From: Catalimonadaceae bacterium JC749
GTDB lineage: Bacteria > Bacteroidota > Bacteroidia > Cytophagales > Cyclobacteriaceae
Direction: 5' to 3'
DNA: 64,000 bases
NCBI GenBank assembly: GCA_021730635.1
Contig: JAJNNC010000004.1
Span: 62,001 to 126,000 of the forward strand
Each line of letters begins with the position of its first letter. The first letter of the stretch is position 1. The position numbers and the translations under genes were made by a program. Positions 25,970 to 35,168 of the stretch are shown one piece after another. Below the pieces are notes generated by a model. The model had not been told where the DNA came from. It searched no databases and worked only from the letters and a program-made list of their open reading frames with translations.

Positions 25970-25998
25970 GGGAAAGGCAGAAAAAGAGGTACAAAGAC

Positions 25999-27525
25999 TC
26001 ACATCATGGCATTATACGTGACCTTGTTGATGAAAAATACTTTTCGGTTCAGGTTCAGGCCCACATTTTCCTGGTTTTTGATGTCCTGGGTACCGTGCAC
26101 ATAAAAGTATTCATCATACCATTTCTGAATGCCCTCTATTTCATTGTCATTCTTGTTCTTCAGTTCGTCGTTGCTATGGGTGAGTTTGATGGGGCTGGTG
26201 ACAGATTCTTCCACCTCACCTTTGTTGCCGATCACGTTGGAGCGAATTTCCCCATCGCAGGAATACATCAGCACCACGCTATCATCCTGCACATTCACAT
26301 GTACCAGTTGCTTAAGCTCCATGCTTTTGGTATTGTCCAGTTTGAAGGCATGATCCCATAACAGATCACCCTTGTTGCTAAAACATACGGCGATGGCATG
26401 GGTATAGCGGTAGCCATCGAAGTAAGATTCGTTATAGCGGGAAGGAAAGTAACCGCTGTAGAGCCCGCTATAGTAGTAGCTATTGTATTTGGGATAATAG
26501 GCTTCCCCCAGCAGAATATATTTTCCGTTATCAGCGATCAGTTCATGGACGACCATCCGGTAGTTGAGGTTGATTTTCTTATCCTTTTCCTTTTTTCTGG
26601 CAATTCTTCTTTTGACCCTCTCTTCCCTTTTATCCCGCATGTAGCTGAAAAAATTATTCAGATCGGCATAGTTGTAATATTTGATATCCTGTGTGCCGGC
26701 AGGCGTAATAGAAGCGATAAACAACCCCCGGGAGTATTTGGAACGTTTGGGTCCGTAGGTGCCGGCCAGAATTTGTTTTTCCCCATCGAATTCGGTGACC
26801 TGGGCATCCAGCAGGTTTTTCTTATCTTCCGTAGCGATGGGTGCACTTTGCAGAAGGTTGCTGTATTGGTCATAGGCTTTGACCGTAACGGTCTTGACAC
26901 GATCTGCATTCAGTTCACCAATCAGTACATCGAAAGTATTGTCGGTTTTGTTGGGGATAATATCGATCAGTTCTCCGTTGTTCTGGTAAATCCCGGGCAA
27001 CACTCTGATCTTTTCGGTGAGCATATCATAATGGACTACCACCGGCCGATAATTCACCTGTCCGCCCAGTATGACTGTCTGACCAATAATTTCAAAGTAG
27101 CTAAGTTCAACAGGTACTATCCTTTTGATAGTGTGCTGGGCCGTATCCCCTGAGGCTACGGCCATGTTGAGCATAAACATTTCCTGGTCGCGGTAGACAC
27201 TGTTCTGAAACAGGATGCAGAGTTGTCCTTTATCATAATCATAGCCCCGGAGCATCAGGTTGGGGTCCATGGCCAGCAGTTGATTCCATTCTTCTTTGAG
27301 GGAAGTATCGTATTTGTGGAATTCCCAGAGATTGTCTCCTTCCTGGTTTTTCTCTTCAGTATCCCGGAAGATAACCAGCCCTTCATCTTTCGCTGAAACG
27401 ACCACAAAGTCATTACTATTTCTATCAATTTCAATCTCTATCCGTTCTGGCTGTACGATTTGAGGCCAGGCTAGAGTGGGAATGAGCAGGCTCCCCATGA
27501 TGAGCTGAATAAATCTTTTCCACAT
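25999..27525 (-). CDS. Exported protein of unknown function
   Basis: A 508-residue protein with a clear signal peptide (MWKRFIQLIMGSLLIPTLAWPQ). I recognise no catalytic motif. The mature part is rich in strands with repeated hydrophobic-polar alternation and phrases such as EEWNQLLAMDPNLMLRGYDYDKGQLCILF and GEKQILAGTYGPKRSKYSRGLFIASI, reminiscent of a beta-propeller or similar repeat fold. A strongly basic stretch, KREERVKRRIARKKEKDKK (~300-320), interrupts it, followed by a Tyr-rich segment (YYPKYNSYYYSGLYSGYFPSRYNE). The protein is probably periplasmic or surface-exposed. It is divergent from the GT9 gene with two palindromes between them. Confidence 0.65.
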   Translation of the reverse strand: MWKRFIQLIMGSLLIPTLAWPQIVQPERIEIEIDRNSNDFVVVSAKDEGLVIFRDTEEKNQEGDNLWEFHKYDTSLKEEWNQLLAMDPNLMLRGYDYDKGQLCILFQNSVYRDQEMFMLNMAVASGDTAQHTIKRIVPVELSYFEIIGQTVILGGQVNYRPVVVHYDMLTEKIRVLPGIYQNNGELIDIIPNKTDNTFDVLIGELNADRVKTVTVKAYDQYSNLLQSAPIATEDKKNLLDAQVTEFDGEKQILAGTYGPKRSKYSRGLFIASITPAGTQDIKYYNYADLNNFFSYMRDKREERVKRRIARKKEKDKKINLNYRMVVHELIADNGKYILLGEAYYPKYNSYYYSGLYSGYFPSRYNESYFDGYRYTHAIAVCFSNKGDLLWDHAFKLDNTKSMELKQLVHVNVQDDSVVLMYSCDGEIRSNVIGNKGEVEESVTSPIKLTHSNDELKNKNDNEIEGIQKWYDEYFYVHGTQDIKNQENVGLNLNRKVFFINKVTYNAMM

Positions 27526-27567
27526 ACACTTGTTGGGTTTATCGCTTGTTGAATCTTCAGATACTTA

Positions 27568-27584
27568 CTCCTAAAATTTAGGAG
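27568..27584. promoter_or_regulatory. Palindrome CTCCTAAA-A-TTTAGGAG, possible operator
   Basis: A perfect 8-bp inverted repeat around a single central A, 43 bp before the start codon of the 25999 gene (minus strand). Its position fits a regulator site or promoter-proximal element; no regulator gene adjoins. Confidence 0.4.
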
Positions 27585-27660
27585 ATTTCCCTTATAATTT
27601 AAAGTTTATTTTGAGAAATCAAAATAACTTTTTTGGTGGAAAAATCTGATTAATTGTGCT

Positions 27661-27680
27661 GAGTTTACTATTATAAACTC
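27661..27680. repeat. Inverted repeat GAGTTTA-N6-TAAACTC
   Basis: Perfect 7-bp arms with a 6-nt centre in the AT-rich divergent spacer (27526-27842, 317 bp). The spacer holds no gene I can support; this and the palindrome at 27568 are its only clear structures. Confidence 0.4.
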
Positions 27681-27827
27681 TCTGTTTTAAGTTATTGGTT
27701 TTAAAATTAGTGGATTTTGTGCTAGTAGACATAACCTTTTATTTTGATATTAGTTCAAATGCAATTCATTTTCCTTTTTGATCATTTCCTCATCCAATTC
27801 AGTCCTCCTTTGTAAAGGAAATATTTC

Positions 27828-27835
27828 TATTTTTG
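27828..27835 (+). promoter_or_regulatory. Possible Bacteroidota -7 element upstream of the GT9 gene
   Basis: TATTTTTG matches TAnnTTTG exactly and lies 8 bp before the ATG at 27843, which would give a nearly leaderless mRNA. A TTTG lies further upstream, but the spacing is shorter than usual, so this is tentative. Confidence 0.25.
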
Positions 27836-27842
27836 CGGCATA

Positions 27843-28853
27843 ATGAAGTTAAAGGTATTAATTCTTAGGTTTTCATCCATTGGGGACATTGTACTGACGA
27901 CACCCGTGCCCCGGGCACTTAAAACGCAATTGGATGCAGAGGTGCACTACTGTACCAAAAAAAAATATGAAGTCGTACTGGGGGGCAACCCATACATTGA
28001 CAAACTGATCTTGTTGGAGGATAGTCTGGATGCTTTGATTCAGCAGCTAAAAGAAGAGCACTATGATTACGTCATAGATCTACATCATAATCTTCGAACG
28101 CTGCTGATCAAAAAAAGAGTGGGGATGCAGAGCTATAGTTATCCGAAGCTTAATGTAGAAAAATGGTTGATGGTGAACTTCAAAATTAATAAGTTGCCCA
28201 ATATACACATTGTGGACCGATACATGGAGACGGTGAAGCCCTTGGGCGTCAAAAAAGACAACCTGGGTCTGGATTATTTTATACCCGAAAAAGATGAAGT
28301 GGAAAAGGAATGGCTTCCGGAAACGCATCGGCAGGAGTATGTAGCCTATGCCATCGGGGCACAGTTTAATACCAAGAAACTACCTGTAGAACGCATGATC
28401 GAGCTTTGTGACCGCATCAACAAACCCATTATCCTGCTGGGAGATCAGCATGACTGGGAAGCAGGGGAGCGGGTAGCGCAATTTTTTGAGAGAAATGAAA
28501 AAACTGCCAGTTTTGAACCGAAGCTCGCTGAGTTGAATAAGAAAACCTACATTTATAACGCCTGCGGCAAATTTAATCTGAATCAATCGGCCTCTATTGT
28601 AAGAGGAGCCAGTGTAGTGTTTACCCACGATACGGGTTTGATGCACATTGCTGCGGCCTTTAAAAAAACTATTTTCTGTATCTGGGGAAACACCATTCCT
28701 GCCTTTGGGATGTATCCCTATCAAACCCGTTTTACGGTACTGGAAAATAACAAGGTGTCTTGCCGCCCTTGTTCAAAAATTGGTTATAGCAAGTGTCCCA
28801 GAGGACATTTTAAGTGCATGCGTGACATTGTTTTTGATTTCTATGTGCCTTAG
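27843..28853 (+). CDS. Glycosyltransferase family 9 (heptosyltransferase-like)
   Basis: A 336-residue GT-B fold enzyme of family 9, related to the WaaC/WaaF ADP-heptose:LPS heptosyltransferases. The start MKLKVLILRFSSIGDIVLTTPVPRALK is the family signature, and the C-terminal nucleotide-sugar site VFTHDTGLMHIAAAFKKTIFCIWGNT is intact. A Cys-rich tail (SCRPCSKIGYSKCPRGHFKCM) is common in Bacteroidota members. It is expected to act at the cytoplasmic face of the inner membrane on lipid A-core or related glycolipids; the donor sugar is not readable. It is followed at ~95 bp by the glutamate dehydrogenase gene on the same strand. Confidence 0.92.
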   Translation: MKLKVLILRFSSIGDIVLTTPVPRALKTQLDAEVHYCTKKKYEVVLGGNPYIDKLILLEDSLDALIQQLKEEHYDYVIDLHHNLRTLLIKKRVGMQSYSYPKLNVEKWLMVNFKINKLPNIHIVDRYMETVKPLGVKKDNLGLDYFIPEKDEVEKEWLPETHRQEYVAYAIGAQFNTKKLPVERMIELCDRINKPIILLGDQHDWEAGERVAQFFERNEKTASFEPKLAELNKKTYIYNACGKFNLNQSASIVRGASVVFTHDTGLMHIAAAFKKTIFCIWGNTIPAFGMYPYQTRFTVLENNKVSCRPCSKIGYSKCPRGHFKCMRDIVFDFYVP

Positions 28854-28949
28854 CGGCCGGAAGCAAAAACAATTCATTCATAAAATAATTCATTAATACA
28901 GACCCGATTGGAGATTGGAATCAACTTAAAACTATAAATTTTTATATTG

Positions 28950-30359
28950 ATGAAGCAGCATAGTTTTTTTGAAAGTGTATGTAGCTATGTAGATCAGGCT
29001 GCCAAGTATACACAATATCCTGCCGGACTGATAGAACAAATCAAACAGTGTAACAGTGTTTATCAGTTTAATTTTCCTGTGAAGGTAAAAGATAAGGGCT
29101 ACCAGGTAGTGACCGGATATCGGGTACAACATTCCCATCATCGCTTACCGGTGAAGGGAGGTATTCGGTATAGCGAAAATGTAAATGAAGACGAAGTAAA
29201 AGCCCTGGCCGCCCTGATGTCTTACAAATGTGCTCTGGTCAATGTTCCCTTTGGCGGGGCAAAAGGGGGGGTGCGGATCAATGCCAGAGAATATTCTGAT
29301 GAAACCCTGGAAGCCATCACCCGCCGATATACAGCAGAGCTTATCAAGAAAAACTTTATCAGTCCGGCTTTGGATGTGCCGGCGCCTGACTATGGCACAG
29401 GAGCAAGGGAAATGGCATGGATTGCGGATACCTATTCTACTTTTCGTCCGGATGAGATTAATTCTATCGGATGTGTCACCGGAAAACCTCTTTCGCTGCA
29501 TGGCATCAAAGGGAGAACAGAAGCAACCGGCAGGGGGGTGTTTTTTGGGTTAAGAGAGGCGGTCAGTGTGGCAGAGGACATGCAAAAGCTTGGACTGACC
29601 CCAGGACTGGATGGTAAAAAAGTCATTGTACAAGGCTTGGGAAATGTGGGGTATCACGCGGCTAAATATCTGCAGGAAGGAGGAGCGATCATCATTGGAA
29701 TCGCCGAATACAATGGCGGGATCTTAGACACGACAGGCCTCGATGTGGAGGAGGTATTTCAGCATATGCAAATCCATGGGTCTGTCATGAATTTCAAGAA
29801 TGCCAAGAATATAGAAAATTCCATCGAACTTTTAGAATACGAATGTGATATACTGGTGCCAGCCGCCCTGGAAGAGCAGATCACCTCAGAGAATGCTCCC
29901 CGGATTCAGGCTAAAATCATAGGGGAAGCGGCCAACGGACCTATTACCAGTGATGCGGAACAAATTCTACTGGAAAAAGGAATCATGATTATTCCTGATA
30001 TCTATTTGAATGCAGGCGGGGTGACCGTGTCTTATTTTGAGTGGCTGAAAAATCTTTCCCATGTGGCCTTTGGTAGAATGGATAAAAGGTATGAAGAACT
30101 CAACAACAACAACATCATAAGGGCAGTTGAAGAAACCACCGGTCGTCAGTTGTCCAAAGCCAGTCTGGATCGGTTAGTCATAGGGCCCAGTGAAAAGGAT
30201 ATTGTAAATTCTGGCCTGGAAGAAACCATGGTGACTGCTTATTATGGCATCAGAGAAATTATGCTGAGAGAGGAAACTACGAATTTACGAATCGCCTGTT
30301 TTGTGAATGCCCTTTCCAAAATTGCGGTAGCCTATATGGACAGAGGTATTTTCCCCTGA
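28950..30359 (+). CDS. Glutamate dehydrogenase (Glu/Leu/Phe/Val family)
   Basis: A 469-residue oxidoreductase that interconverts glutamate and 2-oxoglutarate plus ammonia. The catalytic lysine region [17 protein letters not shown] (~95-111), [21 protein letters not shown] and the Rossmann motif [15 protein letters not shown] are present; the length fits the hexameric 45-50 kDa enzymes. The coenzyme (NAD or NADP) cannot be decided; the family also includes amino-acid dehydrogenases with other substrates, but the motif set is glutamate-like. ATG 28950 is used rather than the adjoining TTG. A terminator follows 42 bp after the stop codon. Confidence 0.92.
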   Translation: MKQHSFFESVCSYVDQAAKYTQYPAGLIEQIKQCNSVYQFNFPVKVKDKGYQVVTGYRVQHSHHRLPVKGGIRYSENVNEDEVKALAALMSYKCALVNVPFGGAKGGVRINAREYSDETLEAITRRYTAELIKKNFISPALDVPAPDYGTGAREMAWIADTYSTFRPDEINSIGCVTGKPLSLHGIKGRTEATGRGVFFGLREAVSVAEDMQKLGLTPGLDGKKVIVQGLGNVGYHAAKYLQEGGAIIIGIAEYNGGILDTTGLDVEEVFQHMQIHGSVMNFKNAKNIENSIELLEYECDILVPAALEEQITSENAPRIQAKIIGEAANGPITSDAEQILLEKGIMIIPDIYLNAGGVTVSYFEWLKNLSHVAFGRMDKRYEELNNNNIIRAVEETTGRQLSKASLDRLVIGPSEKDIVNSGLEETMVTAYYGIREIMLREETTNLRIACFVNALSKIAVAYMDRGIFP

Positions 30360-30401
30360 CCGTTGTTACCAATACCTTTTATTAGCTCTTTGAGCGCAAG
30401 G

Positions 30402-30440
30402 CAACCCATGAGAATATATTGATTCTTCATGGGTTGTTTT
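30402..30440 (+). terminator. Rho-independent terminator after glutamate dehydrogenase
   Basis: CAACCCATGA (30402-30411) pairs perfectly with TCATGGGTTG (30427-30436), with a further GAAT/ATTC pair inside a one-base bulge, followed by TTTT. It ends the gene that stops at 30359. Confidence 0.8.
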
Positions 30441-30553
30441 CCTATGTATTGTTTGTATGCAAATAGCATAGTATGCCCCTGGTACTGTTTTTATCTTTAT
30501 CTCATCCTTCATCAAGGTAAAGAGTTTAAGCAGTCTATTAATGATCGGTGACT

Positions 30554-33500
30554 ATGTTTATTGAAAGAAAAGCTGCAGGTGGGTGGTGTCTGATCTGGCT
30601 TGTAGTTTTTTTTACCATATCCCACCCCAGTGTCTCCCAGCAACAACGTAATTTTAGTTTTCCTGATGGTATTTCAGAAGGTGACTTTGAACCGGGCGTT
30701 ATAGTGATAAAAATTAAAAACGCAGCTTCCAATACCCGTAGCAAAGCGTATTCACAACAGTCGGTGCTAAATCAGGTTCAACAAGTAACAGCTTCTACCA
30801 GGATACAACCCATTTTTTCAGATCACGTTCCCGCAGGAGGAACCAAGACACAGGCCAGGCAACACACGGGGAACCATCCTTTGGCAAATATCTATAAAAT
30901 ATATATAAACTCAGAAGACCCTATCTCTCAAAAAATCAATCAGCTGTTACAGCTGGCAGAAATAGAATACGCGGAACCCTATTACCTGATGAAACCCTTG
31001 GAAGCCTATGCCGATGAAAAATTTATTCCCAATGATCCAGAGGCCAAGCCCAATGCAGGGAAGCAGGATTTTCTGACAACCATCAAGGCTTATGAGGCCT
31101 GGCAGATAGAAAAAGGAAATTCCAATATTGTTATTGGCATCCTGGATACTGGCGTAGGGTTGGGCCACCAGGACCTGATGGGAAATCTGTACTACAACTT
31201 GGAGGATCCACTCAATGGAGCAGACGATGATGGTGATGGCTTTGTAGATAATTATTTGGGTTGGGATTGGGCTGATAATGATAATAGCCCTAATGCTGAC
31301 AAAGACCAGCACGGAACCATGGTGACCGGCATGGCAGCCGCCACTACCAACAATGGAAAAGGGATTGCAGGAGCGGGTTTCCAATCTTCCTATATGCCTG
31401 TCAAAATCTTCCGTTCGGCAGATAATGTTTTCTGGGGCGGATATGAAGCCATCGTTTACGCAGCGGATCAGGGCTGTAAGGTAATTAACTTATCCTGGGG
31501 TGCACCGAATGCTTACTCCTCCTTCGGTCAGGATATTATCAATTATGCGGTCTTGGAAAAGGATGCTGTGATCGTGGCAGCAGCAGGGAATAGCGGAAAA
31601 AAAGAGTATTATTATCCTGCCTCTTACAACCATGTACTCTCAGTGGCTGTGTCTGACGCCAAGGATAATAGAGTCGCACAAACGACGTACAATTTTGAGG
31701 TGGATTTGATGGCACCTGGCAATAGTAATTATACGACCGCTAATCAGGACAAGTATCAGAATGGTTCAGGGTCTTCCCTTTCTTCCCCTTTGGTAGCAGG
31801 AACCGCTGCATTGGTGAGAGCCAGATTTCCGGAACTCAATGCCCGGCAAGTGATGGAGAAAATAAGGTTAAGTTCAGATAATATCTATGCGGTAGGTAAT
31901 AATAAAAATTACAAAGAGCAATTGGGTTTTGGAAGGCTCAATATGAAAAAAGCACTGCAGGAGGCAACAACGCCTGCTCTGCGAATGAACTCCTTTGCGT
32001 TTTATAACCATCTGGGCGCTTATGCTTTCGCAGACGATACAGTGAGGATGAAGATGAATTTTATTAACTATCTGAAACCCACTTCCGCTCAGGCAACAGT
32101 TACCTTGTCTACCCTGTCTCCCTATGTAACCCTGTTGGATTCAGTCATGCAGGTAGGTGTCCTGAATACTATGGGTACTGCCATGAACGAGGAACAACCG
32201 TTTTCCATGTATCTTCATCATAATTTGCCCATTAACACGGAACTGGTGTTTCGATTAGCCTACAAAGACGAACATTATACAGATTACCAGTATTTCAGAA
32301 TTCGTTCTTCACCCACCCACATTCTCATTGACAATGGTGTCAGTCAACTACCCATTGGAGATAATGGCGATCTGTCTTACAATCCCTACGAATTTATGGG
32401 TGGTAAAGGGATGGTATTTCAGCAGGGTGTCATCAGCCAGCACATGGGACTCATCCTCGCAACCGATGAAGATCGGGTATCCGATAATCTGATCAATGAT
32501 TTTACCTATGGAAGTAGGAACGCTGATTTTAAAGTGCTGGAAAATTTTAGAATAAATGCCTCAGAATTAGCCGGTCTGGAAGCCAGATCAGCATTTTCTG
32601 ACGAGTATGCTTTTGATCCTCTTGGTTTAAGAATAGAACAAACCTGGTTATTTGATAACGCACCCAATCAGAAGCCATACTTTATTGGAGAGTACAAAGT
32701 TATTCACACAACGGCTGAAACCCTGACTGGTTTAAAGCTAGGGGTGTTTGCCGATTGGAATCTGGGGCATTGGCTGTCGAACAAAGCATATTGGGATGCT
32801 ACCCATCGTTTGGGGTATGTGTCGAATGGTGATATATTCTCAGGCGTGGCGTTGCTTACCCCTCAGGCAGAAACCTATCATGCGATTGATCTCAAAAATA
32901 TAGGAGGAAACACTGCTGAAATAGGTTCCATTTTCAGTGATAGTGCCAAGTACAGCTTTCTTTCTGGTCATGCATTCAAAGGAGAAGCAGGGATTCAGGG
33001 ACTGGGAAATGATGTTGCGTTTGTGGTGGGAGGTGAAACTGATACACTTTCTTACCATCAAAGTACCACCTACGCTTTTGCCTGGGTAACAGGCCACAGC
33101 CTGGAAGCATTGCAGGAAGTTGTTACAAAGGCTCAGCAGGATTATAACAATTATTTATTACATCCCCCCACCTCCCTCACAGTCAATGTTTGCAGTAACC
33201 ATGCAGCGAGTGTCAGGCCAGCACAGGGAAGTATGTTCCGCTTTTATAGCGATCCCCTAGGGGAAAATCTTTTGTTGGAAGGCAGTGAATTTACAACCTG
33301 GCCCATTTCAAAAGACACTTCCCTTTATGTTGCGGATATTACCGAGGGATACGAAGGAAAAATCAGCCGCGTCCATATTGGCATCCTGGAGCCACAAACA
33401 GCTTTTATTTTTGATGAAACCACCAACCATGGATTGAGGAACGACACATTATTCCTGGATGATTCGGATAATTTCACCATTGACCTGGTGGATCAGAGTG

Positions 33501-34963
33501 AAAATGCAGTGTCATGGCGGTGGGATTTCAACAATGGTTTTAAAAGTAATTTACAGTACCCAAAGACCCGTTACACCCAACCTGGTACTTATCCGATTAC
33601 CCTGACCACTTATAGTGAACCTGGGTGTTCTCATTCCTTCACCAGGATGCTTACAGTGGTTAGAAGATCCTCATTACCGGCGGTCAGCGATGTTCAGATT
33701 TGTGCAGGATCAAATGTCACTTTACAGGCTACGAATACCGAGGCACTCGCCTTTTACGCAGATGCAGCTTTGGAGCACTTTTTATACCAGGGTAGTGCCT
33801 GGACGGTGGGACCGCTGTGGTATGATACGGTCTTTTATGTCGTCAATCGGGAGGGTGAGTATGAAAGCTTACCCAAAGCAGTAGCTATTGAGGTAATCAG
33901 ACCTACGTTAGAGATAGACTTTGTTCTTGACACCGTAAGTCTGACTCCCAAATATACAATGAACTTGTTTGCTGAGGGGATTTCTGACGAAATACAAACA
34001 CTTCAATGGTATATTAATGAAGCATGGATGGGAAGTCAGGAAACCATAACTTATGATTTTTCACCCCATCAGGCTAAAGGGGATCCATTCACAGTCCGAC
34101 TAGCTTATTCGATCAGGTCGGGGGAATCCGTTTGTGATTTTACGGCTACAAAAACCTTTGAACCAGCAGCCACTGATAAACCTGCATTGTCGGCGAACTA
34201 TATATGCCAAAACGAAAAAGTAATCATAACACCTGAGGAAGGTGAGGTTTTCTACTTCTATACGGATAATACTTTGGATACCCTGATCCATAAGGGAAGA
34301 AGACTGGAAGTAAATACTATGGATGGTATACATACCTTTTTTATAACCCGAATGGATGGTTTGAAAGAAAGCGAAGCAGCGCAGGTTACCATTAGCAACA
34401 ACCTCTTTGCTAATTTTACTATGTCGGCAGATACCTTATACTTGTCAGAACATCAATCCGTCACCCTGGCAGGCTTCACCACAGATCAATCTGATCCAAA
34501 GCAAATCAGTTGGCATTGGGATATGGGCGATGGTCAGTTGATCAACAAATCCAATAGCTTTTCTCATTACTATGACACGGCGGGGATCTATCAAATCCGT
34601 TTGGTAGCCTATACGGCTGATGGTTGTATGAATACCATTAAGAAAATGTTGGTTGTGGAAAAAGTAGCTGCTTCTGACGAAGATTTAATACACAAAGCCC
34701 TTAAAATATATCCGAACCCCACTACAGGAAAAATTACCATCGAGAACACCTATTGGTCGTATGAACCTCTCACCGTTCAGTTACTTTCCTTGCATGGCAA
34801 TAAGATGGGCAGGGGGCATTATTTATATGCCAATATGCCGCTCACAATTAATTTAGCGGAAATTCCTCAAAATCAAATTGGCACCGGACTTTATATACTG
34901 CAGATAAGCCATCAGCAGGGAAGTGTATTTAAAAAAATCCTGATTTCACCTACCAATCCTTAA
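30554..34963 (+). CDS. Large S8 (subtilisin) protease with PKD domains and T9SS sorting domain
   Basis: A 1469-residue secreted protease. Domains: signal peptide (~1-28); I9-like propeptide (~40-140, ending IEYAEPYYLM); S8 catalytic domain with Asp198 in GILDTGVG, His253 in DQHGTMVTGMAA and Ser408 in GSGSSLSSPLVAGTAAL, so the triad is complete; a long extracellular middle; PKD-type beta-sandwiches around ~985-1035 (VSWRWDFNNGFKSNLQYPKTRYTQPGTYPITL) and ~1310-1365 (ISWHWDMGDGQLINKSNSFSHYYDTAGIYQIRL); and a C-terminal type A T9SS domain (LKIYPNPTTGKITIEN...GLYILQI). The final domain directs export by the Por machinery and attachment to the surface. ATG 30554 is chosen over GTG 30548. It is probably a nutrient-scavenging or virulence-type protease; substrate unknown. 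Confidence 0.93.
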   Translation: MFIERKAAGGWCLIWLVVFFTISHPSVSQQQRNFSFPDGISEGDFEPGVIVIKIKNAASNTRSKAYSQQSVLNQVQQVTASTRIQPIFSDHVPAGGTKTQARQHTGNHPLANIYKIYINSEDPISQKINQLLQLAEIEYAEPYYLMKPLEAYADEKFIPNDPEAKPNAGKQDFLTTIKAYEAWQIEKGNSNIVIGILDTGVGLGHQDLMGNLYYNLEDPLNGADDDGDGFVDNYLGWDWADNDNSPNADKDQHGTMVTGMAAATTNNGKGIAGAGFQSSYMPVKIFRSADNVFWGGYEAIVYAADQGCKVINLSWGAPNAYSSFGQDIINYAVLEKDAVIVAAAGNSGKKEYYYPASYNHVLSVAVSDAKDNRVAQTTYNFEVDLMAPGNSNYTTANQDKYQNGSGSSLSSPLVAGTAALVRARFPELNARQVMEKIRLSSDNIYAVGNNKNYKEQLGFGRLNMKKALQEATTPALRMNSFAFYNHLGAYAFADDTVRMKMNFINYLKPTSAQATVTLSTLSPYVTLLDSVMQVGVLNTMGTAMNEEQPFSMYLHHNLPINTELVFRLAYKDEHYTDYQYFRIRSSPTHILIDNGVSQLPIGDNGDLSYNPYEFMGGKGMVFQQGVISQHMGLILATDEDRVSDNLINDFTYGSRNADFKVLENFRINASELAGLEARSAFSDEYAFDPLGLRIEQTWLFDNAPNQKPYFIGEYKVIHTTAETLTGLKLGVFADWNLGHWLSNKAYWDATHRLGYVSNGDIFSGVALLTPQAETYHAIDLKNIGGNTAEIGSIFSDSAKYSFLSGHAFKGEAGIQGLGNDVAFVVGGETDTLSYHQSTTYAFAWVTGHSLEALQEVVTKAQQDYNNYLLHPPTSLTVNVCSNHAASVRPAQGSMFRFYSDPLGENLLLEGSEFTTWPISKDTSLYVADITEGYEGKISRVHIGILEPQTAFIFDETTNHGLRNDTLFLDDSDNFTIDLVDQSENAVSWRWDFNNGFKSNLQYPKTRYTQPGTYPITLTTYSEPGCSHSFTRMLTVVRRSSLPAVSDVQICAGSNVTLQATNTEALAFYADAALEHFLYQGSAWTVGPLWYDTVFYVVNREGEYESLPKAVAIEVIRPTLEIDFVLDTVSLTPKYTMNLFAEGISDEIQTLQWYINEAWMGSQETITYDFSPHQAKGDPFTVRLAYSIRSGESVCDFTATKTFEPAATDKPALSANYICQNEKVIITPEEGEVFYFYTDNTLDTLIHKGRRLEVNTMDGIHTFFITRMDGLKESEAAQVTISNNLFANFTMSADTLYLSEHQSVTLAGFTTDQSDPKQISWHWDMGDGQLINKSNSFSHYYDTAGIYQIRLVAYTADGCMNTIKKMLVVEKVAASDEDLIHKALKIYPNPTTGKITIENTYWSYEPLTVQLLSLHGNKMGRGHYLYANMPLTINLAEIPQNQIGTGLYILQISHQQGSVFKKILISPTNP

Positions 34964-35168
34964 TCTTTTTTCTTCTATTTTCAGGTTTACTATCAAAGCA
35001 AAATATTGATAGCCAAACATGGCATGCACTCATCATTGCTATATTCTTTAGGTAGAAGGGAAAAATAAAATGATTTGAGTTGATGAACATATTCATCCTC
35101 AAATACTGTTATGGGGTCATATCAAAATTTTTTATGTTTGCCGGTCTGTGGAATAAAAATAAGAATAC

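Noticed and set aside
26398-27153. 251-codon plus-strand frame inside the secreted unknown gene
   Set aside because: It lies antisense to a gene with a signal peptide and continuous frame, and its translation resembles no protein I know.
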